Assembly: GCF_011326735.1 (NCBI RefSeq)
Contig: NZ_JAANCN010000021.1
Span: 1 to 32,013, forward strand
Reading direction: 5' to 3'
DNA: 32,013 bases
Source of the DNA: Phycicoccus endophyticus
Lineage (GTDB): Bacteria; Actinomycetota; Actinomycetes; Actinomycetales; Dermatophilaceae
The notes beneath the pieces were generated by a model. It worked only from the letters and a program-made list of their open reading frames with translations, made no database searches and was not told the DNA's origin. This document shows, piece after piece, positions 6,672 to 16,099 of the stretch (its first letter is position 1; every line of letters begins with the position of its first letter). The translations under genes and the position numbers were made by a program.

Positions 6672-7811
6672 TCAGAGGAGGACGAGGTGGTCGCGGTGGA
6701 CGACCTCGCGCTCGTACGCCGGCCCCAGCTCGCGGGCGAGGTCGCGGGTGGACCGCCCGAGGAGGCGGGGCAGCTCGCCGGAGGCGTAGTTGACCAGGCC
6801 CCGGGCGATGACCCGCCCGTCCGCGGCGCAGACGTCGACGGGGTCGCCGGCGGCGAAGGAGCCGCTGACCGCCGTGATGCCCGCCGGGAGCAGCGACTTG
6901 CGGCGGTCGGTGAGCGCCGAGACCGCACCGTCGTCGAGGACGAGGCGCCCGCGCGCCGTCGTCGCGTGGGCGAGCCACCGCTTGCGCGACGCCTGGGTGG
7001 CCGCTGCGGGGGCGAACACCGTACCCACGTCGGCCCCGGAGAGCGCGGCCCCGACGTCGGGCAGCCTGGTGAGCAGCGTCGGGATGCCGGCCCCGCCGGC
7101 GATCCCGGCCGCCTCCACCTTGGTCACCATGCCGCCGCTGCCGACCGCCGAGCCGGTACCGCCGATGGTCACGGCGTCCAGCTCGGCGCTCGTCGTCACC
7201 AGGGGAACCCGGCGGGCACCACCGCGCGACGGCGGGCCGTCGTAGAGGGCGTCGACGTCGGTGAGCAGCACGAGCCCGCCGGCGCCGACGAGGTCCGCGA
7301 CGAGCGCGGCGAGCCGGTCGTTGTCCCCGAAGCGGATCTCCTGGGTGGCCACGGTGTCGTTCTCGTTGACGATCGGCACGATGCCGAGCTCGAGGAGCCG
7401 CTCGAGGGTGCGCCGGGCGTTCGTGTAGTGGCTGCGGCGGGTCGTGTCGTCGGCGGTGAGGAGCACCTGCCCGACGGTCAGCCCGTGTCGGCCGAAGGCC
7501 GCCTGGTAGGCCGCGACGAGCGCGCCCTGCCCGACCGACGCGGCCGCCTGCTGGGTGGCCAGGTCGGTCGGCCGCCGCCCCAGGCCGAGCGGCCCGATGC
7601 CGGCGGCGATGGCGCCCGAGGAGACGAGGACGACCTGGCCGCCCGCCACCCGCCGGGCAGCGAGGACGTCGACGAGGTCGGTGAGGGCACGCTCGTCGAG
7701 CCGCCCGCCGCCGGGGCTCGTCAGGGAGGACGAGCCGACCTTGACGACGAGGCGGTGCGCCTCGCCGACCGAGCGCCGCAACCCGGCGGCGGTGTCCTCC
7801 ACGGCGCTCAC
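6672..7811 (-). CDS. proB: glutamate 5-kinase ProB
   Basis: ProB phosphorylates glutamate to gamma-glutamyl phosphate, the first and usually proline-inhibited step of proline synthesis. The 379-residue protein has an amino acid kinase domain ([74 protein letters not shown]) and a C-terminal PUA domain from about residue 290 ([27 protein letters not shown]). The GTG start overlaps the obgE stop as GTGA, so it is translationally coupled to obgE. This is the usual rplU-rpmA-obgE-proB order, but proA is displaced by pdxY. Confidence 0.96.
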   Translation of the reverse strand: MSAVEDTAAGLRRSVGEAHRLVVKVGSSSLTSPGGGRLDERALTDLVDVLAARRVAGGQVVLVSSGAIAAGIGPLGLGRRPTDLATQQAAASVGQGALVAAYQAAFGRHGLTVGQVLLTADDTTRRSHYTNARRTLERLLELGIVPIVNENDTVATQEIRFGDNDRLAALVADLVGAGGLVLLTDVDALYDGPPSRGGARRVPLVTTSAELDAVTIGGTGSAVGSGGMVTKVEAAGIAGGAGIPTLLTRLPDVGAALSGADVGTVFAPAAATQASRKRWLAHATTARGRLVLDDGAVSALTDRRKSLLPAGITAVSGSFAAGDPVDVCAADGRVIARGLVNYASGELPRLLGRSTRDLARELGPAYEREVVHRDHLVLL

Positions 7812-9331
7812 TCCCCGTCCGACGCGCTCGACCAGTGACCGGCCCGGCGCTCGGCGGCGAGCTCGTCGCGGGCGGCGCTCTGGGCGTCCTTGCGGCCGTG
7901 GAACTCCTCCCGCTTCTCGGCCCGGGTCTTGCGGCCGGCGTCCTCGAGGCGCAGGTCGCTGCCCCGGGGCCCGGCGAGCAGCTCGGCGCCGCTGCTCATC
8001 GTCGGCTCCCAGTCGAAGACGACCGCGTCCTCCTGCGGGCCGATGAGCACGGTCGAGCCGGCCACCGCGCCCGCCGCGAGCAGCGCCTCCTCGACGCCGA
8101 GCCGGTTGAGCCGGTCGGCGAGGTAGCCGACGGCCTCGTCGTTGGCGAAGTCGGTCTGGCGCACCCACCGGGTGGGCCGCTCCCCGGTGACCCGGAACAC
8201 CTCACCCTCCGGCGTGTTCTCCCGGGTCACCCGGAACCCGGAGTCGTCGAGCGCCTTCGGCCGCAGGACGACTCGGGGCCGCTCGAGGACCTGCTCCTCG
8301 AGCTCCGCGCGAGCCTCGGCCACGTGACGGGCGAGCGCGAAGGAGAGCTCGCGCAGGCCGACGTGGGCGACCGCGGAGACGATGTGCACCTCGAGCCCGC
8401 GCTCCTCGAGCATCGGGGCCACCATCTCGGCGAGCTCGCGCGCCTCCGGGACGTCGGCCTTGTTGAGCACGACCACCCGGGTGCGTTCGGACAGCGGCCG
8501 GCCCCCGAGGCTGTCGTCGGGGACGTACGCCGCCAGCTCCTCCTCGATGACCTCGAGGTCGGTCATCGGGTCGCGCCCGGGCTCGAGGGTCGCGCAGTCG
8601 ACGACGTGGACCAGGACCGAGCAGCGCTCGACGTGCCGGAGGAACTCCAGCCCGAGGCCCTTGCCCTGGCTCGCGCCCGGGATGAGCCCCGGGACGTCGG
8701 CGACGGTGAACCGCTCGCTGCCGGCGGTGACGACGCCGAGGTTGGGCACGAGGGTGGTGAACGGGTAGTCGGCGATCTTCGGCTTGGCCGCGGACAGGAC
8801 CGAGACGAGCGAGGACTTGCCGGCGCTCGGGAAGCCGATGAGCGCGACGTCGGCGAGGGACTTCAGCTCGAGGACCACCTCGCGCGACTCCCCCGGCTCG
8901 CCGAGGAGGGCGAAGCCGGGCGCCTTGCGGCGTGGGCTCGCCAGGGCCTTGTTCCCCAGCCCGCCGCGCCCGCCGCGGGCGACGGCGAACGTCGTCCCGG
9001 CGCCGACGAGGTCGGCGAGGACCCGACCGTCGGCGCTCTTGACGACCGTCCCCTCGGGCACCGGGAGCACGAGGTCGGCACCGTCGGCCCCGTTGCGCTC
9101 GTCGCCCGCCCCCGGACGCCCGTTCTCGGCGCGCCGGTGCGGGCTGTGGTGGTAGTCCAGCAGCGTCGTGGCCTGGGGGTCCACCGCGAGGACGACGGAG
9201 CCGCCGTGGCCGCCGTTGCCGCCGTCGGGGCCCCCGAGGGGCTTGAACTTCTCGCGGCGCACCGAGGCCACCCCGTGGCCGCCGCTGCCGGCTGCCACGT
9301 GGAGGACGACGCGGTCGACGAAGGTCGCCAT
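7808..9331 (-). CDS. obgE: GTPase ObgE/CgtA
   Basis: Obg is an essential GTPase acting in late 50S assembly and stress control. The 507-residue protein begins [20 protein letters not shown], the Gly-rich Obg fold (1 to about 160). The G domain follows with P-loop GFPSAGKSS near residue 167, [22 protein letters not shown] and NKADV. The C-terminal OCT domain (about 365-440) contains [21 protein letters not shown] charged tail of about 60 residues extends beyond it, common in actinobacteria. AGGAGAG lies eight bases before the ATG. A strong hairpin separates it from rpmA, so obgE may be expressed at a lower or separate level. Confidence 0.97.
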   Translation of the reverse strand: MATFVDRVVLHVAAGSGGHGVASVRREKFKPLGGPDGGNGGHGGSVVLAVDPQATTLLDYHHSPHRRAENGRPGAGDERNGADGADLVLPVPEGTVVKSADGRVLADLVGAGTTFAVARGGRGGLGNKALASPRRKAPGFALLGEPGESREVVLELKSLADVALIGFPSAGKSSLVSVLSAAKPKIADYPFTTLVPNLGVVTAGSERFTVADVPGLIPGASQGKGLGLEFLRHVERCSVLVHVVDCATLEPGRDPMTDLEVIEEELAAYVPDDSLGGRPLSERTRVVVLNKADVPEARELAEMVAPMLEERGLEVHIVSAVAHVGLRELSFALARHVAEARAELEEQVLERPRVVLRPKALDDSGFRVTRENTPEGEVFRVTGERPTRWVRQTDFANDEAVGYLADRLNRLGVEEALLAAGAVAGSTVLIGPQEDAVVFDWEPTMSSGAELLAGPRGSDLRLEDAGRKTRAEKREEFHGRKDAQSAARDELAAERRAGHWSSASDGE

Positions 9332-9354
9332 CGGTGCTGCTCTCCTGGGACTGC

Positions 9355-9388
9355 GTGAGGGGCGGGCCGTGTGTGGCCCGCCCCTCAC
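9355..9388 (-). terminator. intercistronic hairpin between rpmA and obgE
   Basis: GTGAGGGGCGGGCC and its exact complement (14 bp) enclose a 6-base loop. It lies 40 bases after the rpmA stop and ends 24 bases before the obgE start. There is no T tract. It may be a partial terminator, or an mRNA 3'-end stabiliser, that raises ribosomal protein output relative to ObgE. Confidence 0.65.
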
Positions 9389-9428
9389 GACGTGGTACGT
9401 GGTGCCGGGCACCGGGCCCGGCGACGCG

Positions 9429-9695
9429 TCACTCGGCGGCAGCGGCCGCCGGGACGATGTTGACGACCTTGCGGCCGCGCCGGGTGCCGAACTCGACGGC
9501 ACCGGGGACGAGCGCGAACAGCGTGTCGTCGCCGCCGCGGCCGACGCCGTCACCGGGGTGGAAGTGCGTGCCGCGCTGGCGGACGAGGATCTCGCCGGCC
9601 TTGACGGCCTGGCCGCCGTAGCGCTTGACGCCGAGGTACTGGGCGTTGGAGTCGCGACCGTTGCGGGTCGAGGACGCACCCTTCTTGTGTGCCAT
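9429..9695 (-). CDS. rpmA: 50S ribosomal protein L27 (bL27)
   Basis: The product is 88 residues starting [20 protein letters not shown], the standard bL27 sequence, with [19 protein letters not shown] and the C-terminal [11 protein letters not shown]. bL27 reaches toward the peptidyl transferase centre of the 50S subunit. It starts directly at MAHKKG, without the cleaved N-terminal extension known from Firmicutes. AGGA lies eight bases before the ATG. It follows rplU after 32 bases in the same transcript. Confidence 0.98.
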   Translation of the reverse strand: MAHKKGASSTRNGRDSNAQYLGVKRYGGQAVKAGEILVRQRGTHFHPGDGVGRGGDDTLFALVPGAVEFGTRRGRKVVNIVPAAAAAE

Positions 9696-9727
9696 GTCTG
9701 AAGTCCTGTCCGTGAGGTCCGAGCGGG

Positions 9728-10036
9728 TCAGGCGTCGATCGCGGTGATCGTGACCTGGGTGAGCGGCTGGCGGTGCCCCTGGCGCTTGCGGTAGCCGGTC
9801 TTGTTCTTGTACTTCATGATCGTGATCTTCGGGCCCTTGGCGGCCTTGACGACCTCGGCGGTGACCGTCACCTTGGCCAGCTTGGAGGCGTCGCTCGTCA
9901 CGGTGCCACCGTCGACGACGAGCAGCGGCTGGAGCTGGATGGTGTCGCCGGCCTCGCCGGTCGTCTTGTCGATCAGCAGGGTGTCGCCGACGGAGACCTT
10001 CTCCTGCCGACCGCCTGCGCGCACAATCGCGTACAC
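9728..10036 (-). CDS. rplU: 50S ribosomal protein L21 (bL21)
   Basis: The product is 102 residues and matches bL21 throughout: [18 protein letters not shown] at the start, then [23 protein letters not shown] with the family's basic RNA-binding segment and a TQVTITAI end. The GTG at 10036 is chosen because it aligns with the common MYAIV start; an in-frame GTG at 10048 would add VRTN, and a purine-rich GAAGGAAGTGAG lies across it. bL21 binds 23S rRNA. It heads the rplU-rpmA unit and has its own promoter and structured leader. Confidence 0.97.
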   Translation of the reverse strand: MYAIVRAGGRQEKVSVGDTLLIDKTTGEAGDTIQLQPLLVVDGGTVTSDASKLAKVTVTAEVVKAAKGPKITIMKYKNKTGYRKRQGHRQPLTQVTITAIDA

Positions 10037-10131
10037 GTTCGTTCTCACTTCCTTCGTCGGGTGCGCTCTCTCGGACCGGCCGGTCGCGACCCCGTGGACG
10101 ACACGGGACACCAGCGCGGTGGGCGCACCGG
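10037..10131 (-). promoter_or_regulatory. structured 5' leader of rplU-rpmA
   Basis: From the predicted start point near 10131 to the GTG there are about 95 bases. They contain CCCGTG/CACGGG (10091-10107, 6-bp stem, 5-base loop) and the 12-base palindrome GACCGGCCGGTC (10074-10085). Ribosomal protein operons are often controlled by their own product through leader structures. Whether that happens here is not shown. Confidence 0.4.
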
Positions 10132-10137
10132 CTGACC

Positions 10138-10167
10138 AGGGTACCGGCGGCGCGGGGCCGGCTCCAA
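10138..10167 (-). promoter_or_regulatory. promoter of rplU-rpmA
   Basis: On the minus strand TTGGAG (10167-10162) and TACCCT (10143-10138) are 18 bases apart, a good housekeeping promoter. It lies just after the RNase E/G stop at 10180, so rplU need not depend on read-through from that gene. Confidence 0.55.
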
Positions 10168-10179
10168 ATCCCCTCGGGG

Positions 10180-12891
10180 TCAGTCGCCGCTCGCCACGCT
10201 CTGCGCCGGCTCACCCGCGGTGGGCGGCCCGGCCGGGGCGACGACCCGGCCGCGACGACGGCGCGGGCGGCGGGCGGGAGCGGTCTGCGGGGCCGGCTCG
10301 GCCTCGGAGGCGACCGGGGCCGGCTCGGCCTCGGAAGCGACCGGGGCCGGCTCGGCCTCAGCCTCGGCGACCACCGGCTCCGCCGGCGGCGCCGGCTGCT
10401 CCTCGGGCTCGGCACCGGCGAGCGCGGCGACCTCGGCCGCGACCTGCTCGGCGACGTCGCTCTGGTCGGTGTGCTTGAGGGCTGCGGCGTGCGCCGCCGC
10501 CGCGATCTGCGCGGCGGAGGGGCCCGTGCCGGCCTTGTCGGCCTTCTCGCCCTCGGACGCGCCGGAGTCCTTCGACCCCGAGCCGCCCCCACGGCGGCCG
10601 CGCGACCGGGACCCGCCGCCGCCGTCACCGGAGCCACCGCGCTCGACCGGCTCGGTGTGGACGACGATCCCGCGCCCGCCGCAGTGCTCGCACGGCTCGG
10701 AGAAGACCTCGATGAGCCCGGAGCCCACGCGCTTGCGGGTCATCTGGACGAGCCCGAGCGAGGTGACCTCGGCGACCTGGTGCTTGGTGCGGTCCCGCCC
10801 GAGGCACTCCAGGAGGCGGCGCACGACGAGGTCGCGGTTGGACTCCAGGACCATGTCGATGAAGTCGACGACGATGATGCCGCCGATGTCGCGCAGCCTC
10901 AGCTGGCGAACGATCTCCTCGGCCGCCTCGAGGTTGTTCTTGGTCACCGTCTCCTCGAGGTTGCCCCCCGAGCCGACGAACTTCCCGGTGTTGACGTCGA
11001 CGACGGTCATCGCCTCGGTGCGGTCGATGACGAGCGAACCGCCCGAGGGCAGCCAGACCTTGCGGTCCATCGCCTTGGCGATCTGCTCGTCGATCCGGTG
11101 CGCCGCGAACACGTCCTCGTCCGCGGTCCACCGGGTGACCCGCGCGGCCAGGTCGGGCGCGACGTCCTCGACGTACTCGCTGACCTCGGACCAGGCGCGC
11201 TCACCGGAGACGACGAGCGAGGCGAAGTCCTCGGTGAAGACGTCCCGGATGACCCGGATGGTCAGGTCGGGCTCGCCGTGCAGCAGCACCGGCGCCCCGC
11301 CGCTGCCGGACTTCTTCGCGCGGGCCGACGCGGCCTTGTCCTGGATGCGCTGCCACTGCTTGACGAGCCGCTCGACGTCGGCCTTGAGGTCCTCCTCGGA
11401 GGCGCCCTCGGCCGCGGTGCGGACGATGACGCCGGCGCCGTCGGGGACGAGCTCCTTGAGGATGCCCTTGAGCCGGGCGCGCTCGGTGTCGGGCAGCTTG
11501 CGGGAGATGCCGGTCATCGAGCCCTCGGGCACGAAGACGACGAAGCGTCCCGGGAGCGAGACCTGCGAGGTCAGCCGGGCGCCCTTGTGCCCGATGGGGT
11601 CCTTGGTCACCTGGACCAGGACGGTGTCGCCGGAGGAGAGCGCGTTCTCGATCCGCTTGGCCTGGCCGCCCTCGAGCCCGGCGGCGTCCCAGTTGACCTC
11701 ACCGGCGTACAGGACGGCGTTGCGACCCTTGCCGATGTCGACGAACGCCGCCTCCATCGACGGCAGGACGTTCTGCACCCGGCCGAGGTAGACGTTCCCG
11801 GCCATCGAGGCGGTCGTCTCGCGCGAGACGTAGTGCTCGACGAGGACGCCGTCCTCGAGGACCCCGATCTGGGTGCGGCCCTCGCGGCCGCGCACGACCA
11901 TGACCCGCTCGACGCTCTCCCGGCGGGCGAGGAACTCGGCCTCGGTGATGATCGTGCGGCGCCGGCCGGCCTCGCGACCCTCGCGGCGGCGCTGCTTCTT
12001 GGCCTCGAGGCGGGTCGAGCCCTTCACAGCGGTGGGCTCGCGGTCCGAGCGGGGCTCGCGGACCCGCGTCACGGTGCCGGGCGGGTCGTCGGACTCCCCG
12101 CCCCCGGACCCGCCGCGCCGGCGACGGCGCCGACGGCGGCTCGAGGAGGACTCGCCCTCACCGTCGGACGGCTCGGGCGTCTCGGCGCTCTCGGCCTGCT
12201 TGCCCTTGGTGCCGCGGCCCCGGCGCGAGCCGCCCTCCTCGGAGGCGCTCTCCTGCGCGGCATCACCGCTCGCGGGCTGCTCCTCGTCGCTGCTCCCCCG
12301 GCCTCGGCGACCCCGGCCACCGCGCCGGCGACGGCGCGAGCCGCCCTCCTCCGCGTCGGCGGTCTCTGCCGTCGGGGACGGCTCGCCCTCCGCGGCGGCG
12401 TCGCGGGCGGGCGGCTCGTCCTCGCTCGCAGCGGCCGGCTCGGGGCTGCGTGGCGCGTCGCTCGGGGCCTGTGCGGGCGAGGTGGCCCGGCGGCGCCGGG
12501 GGGCGACCGCCGGCTCGGGCGGCTGGAAGAGCAGGCCGAAGGCCGGGCCGGAGCCCTCACCCGACGGGGCGGCCTCCGGCGGGGTGGGCTCCTGCGGCGG
12601 AGCGCTCGTGCCCGCTGCCTCTTCGGCCGGCGGGGCCGTGGCGCTCTTCTTCGCCGCCTTGGTCGCCCGCTTGCGGGGGGCCTTGACCGGTGCCTCCGCG
12701 GGCGCGTCCTCGCCTGCCGGCGCGGCAGGCGGCTCGGCCGCCGGCGCGGCCTTCTTCGTGGCGCGCTTGCGCGTCTTGGTGGCGCCGGTGGACGAGCTCG
12801 AGGCGTCGTCTCCGTCGGCCGGAGCGGTCTCGACCGGCAGGGTCGCGGGCTCGGCGGCGGTGGGGGTGCTCGGGTCGGTGTCGGAAGCCAT
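10180..12891 (-). CDS. ribonuclease E/G family endoribonuclease
   Basis: The 903-residue protein has an unusually long disordered N-terminus (about 1-330) rich in Ala, Glu, Pro and Arg/Gly blocks. The catalytic core follows: S1 RNA-binding domain with [23 protein letters not shown] near 360-385 in two motifs ([16 protein letters not shown]), 5'-sensor region, and DNase I-like catalytic Asp residues in VVDVNTGKF (near 627) and [11 protein letters not shown] (near 675). The Zn-link CEHC lies near 735. A second disordered tail carries 9-residue repeats. Placement of the core between two scaffold arms is typical of actinobacterial RNase E. It processes rRNA and turns over mRNA. AAAGGGG sits before the ATG. 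It heads the rplU-rpmA-obgE cluster. Confidence 0.95.
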   Translation of the reverse strand: MASDTDPSTPTAAEPATLPVETAPADGDDASSSSTGATKTRKRATKKAAPAAEPPAAPAGEDAPAEAPVKAPRKRATKAAKKSATAPPAEEAAGTSAPPQEPTPPEAAPSGEGSGPAFGLLFQPPEPAVAPRRRRATSPAQAPSDAPRSPEPAAASEDEPPARDAAAEGEPSPTAETADAEEGGSRRRRRGGRGRRGRGSSDEEQPASGDAAQESASEEGGSRRGRGTKGKQAESAETPEPSDGEGESSSSRRRRRRRRGGSGGGESDDPPGTVTRVREPRSDREPTAVKGSTRLEAKKQRRREGREAGRRRTIITEAEFLARRESVERVMVVRGREGRTQIGVLEDGVLVEHYVSRETTASMAGNVYLGRVQNVLPSMEAAFVDIGKGRNAVLYAGEVNWDAAGLEGGQAKRIENALSSGDTVLVQVTKDPIGHKGARLTSQVSLPGRFVVFVPEGSMTGISRKLPDTERARLKGILKELVPDGAGVIVRTAAEGASEEDLKADVERLVKQWQRIQDKAASARAKKSGSGGAPVLLHGEPDLTIRVIRDVFTEDFASLVVSGERAWSEVSEYVEDVAPDLAARVTRWTADEDVFAAHRIDEQIAKAMDRKVWLPSGGSLVIDRTEAMTVVDVNTGKFVGSGGNLEETVTKNNLEAAEEIVRQLRLRDIGGIIVVDFIDMVLESNRDLVVRRLLECLGRDRTKHQVAEVTSLGLVQMTRKRVGSGLIEVFSEPCEHCGGRGIVVHTEPVERGGSGDGGGGSRSRGRRGGGSGSKDSGASEGEKADKAGTGPSAAQIAAAAHAAALKHTDQSDVAEQVAAEVAALAGAEPEEQPAPPAEPVVAEAEAEPAPVASEAEPAPVASEAEPAPQTAPARRPRRRRGRVVAPAGPPTAGEPAQSVASGD
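10289..10360 (-). repeat. 27-bp tandem repeat (2.7 copies) in the RNase E/G tail
   Basis: Units begin at 10289, 10316 and 10343 on the plus strand (GGGGCCGGCTCGGCCTC...). They differ by one base (GGAGGC versus GGAAGC) and encode the 9-residue repeat EAEPAPVAS. The period is a multiple of three, so copy-number change would keep the frame. Confidence 0.85.
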
Positions 12892-13039
12892 GTCGGCCCC
12901 TTTCGTCACCCGCGGGCCGGCGACCACACCGGGACACGCCCTGGGGCGCTCCCTCGTCGACCGCGGTGTGCGATCGGATCGTGCGGGCCAGCCGCACGGA
13001 AGTCGCTGCTGCCCCGGAGCGGCTCGCGCGGGCGGCGCG

Positions 13040-13798
13040 TCACCCCTCGGGGCCGACGACCTCCTCGTCGGTGGCCAACGGGTCGGCCACCCCGGCACGG
13101 TCCGGACGGAGCGGGCCCTGTGCCAGCCGGGTCACCAGGGGCGGGACCGGCGGCGCGAGACCCGTGACCGCCCGGAGTGCGGTCAGGATGTCGTCGGGGC
13201 GTACGGACGGTGTGGTGTGCCGTACGACCATCCGCAGTATCGCACACCCGTCCTCGCCGACCCCCGCGACCCTCAGGTCCAGCACCGGCTCGCGCGTGTC
13301 GAACGTCCGCGGCCCGGACTTCACGACCCGCGTGGTCTCGGCCCGCTCGAGCGCGAGGTAGGCGGCGAGCGCCGGCTCGACCTGCGGCGGGCGGACACCG
13401 CGCAGGCGCACCTCCCACTCGCTGGCCTCGAGCCGGTCGGCGAGCGCGCCCGGTGCGGCCTCGCGGACCTCGAGCACGTCCAGGCCGTCGGGCAGCGCCT
13501 CGTCGAGGGCGTCCCGCACCGCCTCCGGCGCGACGCGCTCGGCGAGGCGGATCTCGAGGTACTCGGCCTCGCTCGCCGTCCCGGTCGGTGCCGCGTTGGC
13601 GTAGGAGATCAGCGGGTGCGGGTGGAAGCCGGCGGAGAAGGCCATCGGCACGCCCGCACGGCGCAGTGCCCGCTCCAGGGCCCGGGAGAAGTCGCGTGTC
13701 GAGGAGAAGCGCAGCCGCCCGCGCTTGGCGTAGCGGATGCGCAGCTTCTGCACCGCCGGCGGCGGCGGGGGTCCCTCGGGAGTGCGCTGGCGGGCCAT
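13040..13798 (-). CDS. TIGR03936/DUF2344 family protein, radical SAM partner
   Basis: The product is 252 residues. KLRIRYAKRGRLRFSSTRDFSRALERALRR at the N-terminus is the family hallmark, visible as RIRYAKRGRLRF and STRDFSRALERALRR, followed by GVPMAFSAGFHPHPLISYA and ASEAEYLEIRL. The family almost always accompanies, or is fused to, a TIGR03960 B12-binding/radical SAM protein; the pair is suspected to act in RNA or ribosome modification, but no reaction is established to my knowledge. That partner is in this window (17594-19561) but separated by three unrelated genes. The ATG at 13798 has a TACGCT -10 box eight bases upstream. The gene ends 148 bases before the RNase E/G start. Confidence 0.88.
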   Translation of the reverse strand: MARQRTPEGPPPPPAVQKLRIRYAKRGRLRFSSTRDFSRALERALRRAGVPMAFSAGFHPHPLISYANAAPTGTASEAEYLEIRLAERVAPEAVRDALDEALPDGLDVLEVREAAPGALADRLEASEWEVRLRGVRPPQVEPALAAYLALERAETTRVVKSGPRTFDTREPVLDLRVAGVGEDGCAILRMVVRHTTPSVRPDDILTALRAVTGLAPPVPPLVTRLAQGPLRPDRAGVADPLATDEEVVGPEG

Positions 13799-13806
13799 GG
13801 CGCCCC

Positions 13807-13837
13807 AGCGTAGGAGCGGGCGTCCCCTCGGGCCCAA
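13807..13837 (-). promoter_or_regulatory. probable promoter of the TIGR03936 gene
   Basis: TACGCT (13812-13807) lies eight bases before the ATG. TTGGGC (13837-13832) is 19 bases further upstream, a long spacer, so the -35 assignment is weak. A nearly leaderless transcript is implied. Confidence 0.35.
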
Positions 13838-13901
13838 TCCGCGGCGCGCGGACGGCAGGCGCCCGGGCGGCAGGCCCCCGAGTGGCGGCCGGCCGGACGC
13901 C

Positions 13902-13930
13902 GGAGGGCCCGGCACGTGGCCGGGCCCTCC
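13902..13930 (-). terminator. terminator of the S53 peptidase gene
   Basis: GGAGGGCCCGGC and GCCGGGCCCTCC form a perfect 12-bp stem with a 5-base loop. It starts 16 bases after the peptidase stop on the minus strand and separates it from the TIGR03936 gene. Confidence 0.75.
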
Positions 13931-13946
13931 GTCTGCGTCCTGCCGG

Positions 13947-15932
13947 TCACCAGCGGCCGGACGCCGCCTTGATGTAGCGGGCGGTCGGCGCGCCGACCCC
14001 CGTGACGTCGTCCCAGCCGCGAGCGGTGGTCAGGCTGGAGTCGTCATCGAAGGTCCGCACGGTCCTGCGGGTGCCGTCGCTGCCGTTGAGGCCGTTGACG
14101 TAGTCGACCCGCACGTTGCCCGGGTCGCCCTCGGGCCGGACGTCGTCGAAGACACCGCGAACGCTGCCGAGCAGGTACAGCAGCGGGTCGGCGAAGCCGA
14201 TCCGACGCCGCGTCTGCTGGGTGTCTGCCTGGATGCCCGCGAAGAGCGGTGCCGCGAGGCTCGTCCCGCCGATGCGGTACTCGCCGTAGCGGGTGCCCTG
14301 GCCGAACTTCGTCGGGGCGTCGAACACCTGGGTCTCCCCGACGAGCATGCCGGTCGTCGGGTCGGCGTCCAGGCCGACGTCGGGCACGCCACGCATCGAG
14401 CAGCCGGTCCGGGCGAAGTACTGGTAGAACGGCTTGTCGAACACGTCGCTGCAGCCGCCACCGGCGCCGTAGAGGAACCCGTCGCGGCTCCACGTGCCGT
14501 CGACGAGCGAGTACCGCTCGGTGCCCCAGCCGGTCTCGAACTGCCGCTGGCCGCGCTTGTTCACCGCGAGCGCCGTGCCGCCGACCGCCGTCACCCAGGG
14601 GTCGGCCGCCGGCCAGTCGGGCGAGACCACGCCGGTGCTCTCCCCCTCGTCGCCACTGTCGCCCGAGGAGAAGTAGAACCCGATCCCCTGGACCGCGCCC
14701 TGGAGGAAGATCGACTCGTAGGCGTCGACGAGGGACTGGTCGATCGTCGTGTAGACCGTCCCGTCGATCGTCACGTAGGTCGGCTCACCCCAGGAGTTCG
14801 AGACGATCGAGGCCTTGTTCTCGGTGACGATCCGGGCCAGCGCGGCCAGCAGGTCGTCGTCGTAGCAGCTGGCGGCCCCGTAGTAGCGGACGTTCGCGTC
14901 GGGCGCCATACCGTGCACGGCCTCGACGTCGAGGGTCTCCTCGCCGAACCAGCCGTTGCCGCCGCACTCCTCGACCCGCGTCGGGTCGTAGTCGGTGTCG
15001 TTGGACTGGCTGAACTGCCCGCGCCGGAAGGCCCGGTCGCCGTGGCGCTTGGCGTAGGTGTTGGCGTCCTTGCGGATCGTCGGCGCCGCGAAGGCGTCGG
15101 TGATGGCGACCGTCTCGCCCTTCCCGGTGCGCCGGCTCGCGGTCACGCCGTAGGCGGAGCGCAGCTGGCCGGGCACGTAGCCGCACACCGCGTAGGGCAG
15201 GTGCTTGCCCTCGAAGGCGGGGTCGGTGCGGTCGACCTTCTGCCCGTAGTACGCCGAGCACGGACCGGAGTTGACGTACCCGTCCGGCGGGCCGAGGTCA
15301 CTCGGGGACGTCGTCGTCGTGGCGTCCGCCTGGGGGGTGCCCTGGTCGCCCTCGAGGTCCGGCGTCGTCCAGTGCGTCACGGTGTCGAGACCGGTGACCG
15401 CGAGGACCGAGCCGGCGATGCCGTCGGGCACGGTCACCGCGGAGGTGGGGGCGGTGCCGGTGTGACCGTCGACGGTGAACGTGCGCAGGTCGGCGGTGAA
15501 CGCCGACGAGACGGCATCGGTGCTGCCGGAGACCGACACGAAGTGGTTGTCGCTGCCCACGCCGTCGACGTGCAGCCCGGCCGCCTTCGCCCAGCTCTCG
15601 ACGGCGCGCACGCTGGCGGTGGTCGGTGCGTAGCTCGCCCGGTACTGCCCTGCACTCAGGTAGCGCCCGTAGGAGGAGGAGTCGGGCGAGGAGACGGCCT
15701 GCGCGAGCTTCTCCAGGCCCGCCTGGTTGCGCGAGGCCAGCCAGATCTTGGCGTGCGCCTGCGCCGTGGCGGAGGTGGAGCGCTGCGCCCGGGCGTGCGC
15801 GGCCCACGAGGGGGCCTTGCTCACCTGGTGGCGGCCGGAGCCGTGGGGCGCGGCCAGGGCCGCTCCCGCGGTCGCGGCGGCCAGCGCCGAGGCGCCGACG
15901 AGCGCGACCGCGCTACGTGTGAATGCGGACAC
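13947..15932 (-). CDS. secreted S53 (sedolisin/kumamolisin-type) peptidase
   Basis: The product is 661 residues. A signal peptide of about 27 residues (SAFTRSAVALVGASALAAA) ends in an ALAA-type cleavage region. A pro-kumamolisin activation domain follows, with LEKLAQAVSSPDSSSYGRYL and YAPTTASVRAVESWA. The catalytic domain shows the Glu-x3-Asp pair in EETLDVEAVHGMAPD near residue 332, SNSWGEP, a DSGDEG segment, and the serine motif GGTSLAAPLFAG near 557. The end DDVTGVGAP is the usual Ca-binding region. Sedolisins are acid serine-carboxyl endopeptidases activated by autocleavage of the propeptide. The GTG start is fixed by GGGAGG seven bases before it. The gene is monocistronic, with its own terminator, and splits the radical SAM pair. 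Confidence 0.92.
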   Translation of the reverse strand: MSAFTRSAVALVGASALAAATAGAALAAPHGSGRHQVSKAPSWAAHARAQRSTSATAQAHAKIWLASRNQAGLEKLAQAVSSPDSSSYGRYLSAGQYRASYAPTTASVRAVESWAKAAGLHVDGVGSDNHFVSVSGSTDAVSSAFTADLRTFTVDGHTGTAPTSAVTVPDGIAGSVLAVTGLDTVTHWTTPDLEGDQGTPQADATTTTSPSDLGPPDGYVNSGPCSAYYGQKVDRTDPAFEGKHLPYAVCGYVPGQLRSAYGVTASRRTGKGETVAITDAFAAPTIRKDANTYAKRHGDRAFRRGQFSQSNDTDYDPTRVEECGGNGWFGEETLDVEAVHGMAPDANVRYYGAASCYDDDLLAALARIVTENKASIVSNSWGEPTYVTIDGTVYTTIDQSLVDAYESIFLQGAVQGIGFYFSSGDSGDEGESTGVVSPDWPAADPWVTAVGGTALAVNKRGQRQFETGWGTERYSLVDGTWSRDGFLYGAGGGCSDVFDKPFYQYFARTGCSMRGVPDVGLDADPTTGMLVGETQVFDAPTKFGQGTRYGEYRIGGTSLAAPLFAGIQADTQQTRRRIGFADPLLYLLGSVRGVFDDVRPEGDPGNVRVDYVNGLNGSDGTRRTVRTFDDDSSLTTARGWDDVTGVGAPTARYIKAASGRW

Positions 15933-15967
15933 GGATGGACCTCCCGGAGGTGTGGGTGTGGCGTGCA

Positions 15968-16010
15968 CCCCACGCGCTCGACCATCGGGCCGGACGGACA
16001 GCGCGTGGGG
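15968..16010. repeat. 11-bp inverted repeat upstream of the S53 peptidase gene
   Basis: CCCCACGCGCT (15968-15978) and AGCGCGTGGGG (16000-16010) are exact complements separated by 21 bases. They begin 36 bases upstream of the peptidase start, in the promoter or leader. The two arms, about three helical turns apart centre to centre, would suit a dimeric regulator or a leader hairpin. Confidence 0.45.
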
Positions 16011-16065
16011 CGGTCCCAACGAACACCGCGAACGCGGGCACCCACCATGACGGGTGTCATGGGGC

Positions 16066-16087
16066 GGCCCGGGGGTTCCGCCGGGCC
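16066..16087 (-). terminator. probable terminator of the thioesterase gene
   Basis: GGCCCGG and CCGGGCC form a 7-bp stem with an 8-base loop, 12 bases after the thioesterase stop on the minus strand. A second small inverted repeat, CCATGAC/GTCATGG, follows just downstream (about 16045-16062). Confidence 0.5.
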
Positions 16088-16099
16088 CTCAGCGCTCTC

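Noticed and set aside
10169-10178. CCCCTCGGGG after the RNase E/G stop as a terminator
   Set aside because: The stem is only four base pairs with a two-base loop, too weak to support, although AAAT follows on the relevant strand.
12100-12420. Repetitive GC-rich blocks encoding poly-Arg and Gly/Arg tracts
   Set aside because: Part of the disordered RNase E/G N-terminal arm; low complexity, not a CRISPR or a DNA repeat array with fixed period.
10471-13167. Plus-strand frame of about 900 codons antisense to RNase E/G
   Set aside because: It is the antisense shadow of a well-supported gene with all RNase E motifs; no family resemblance and no start signal.
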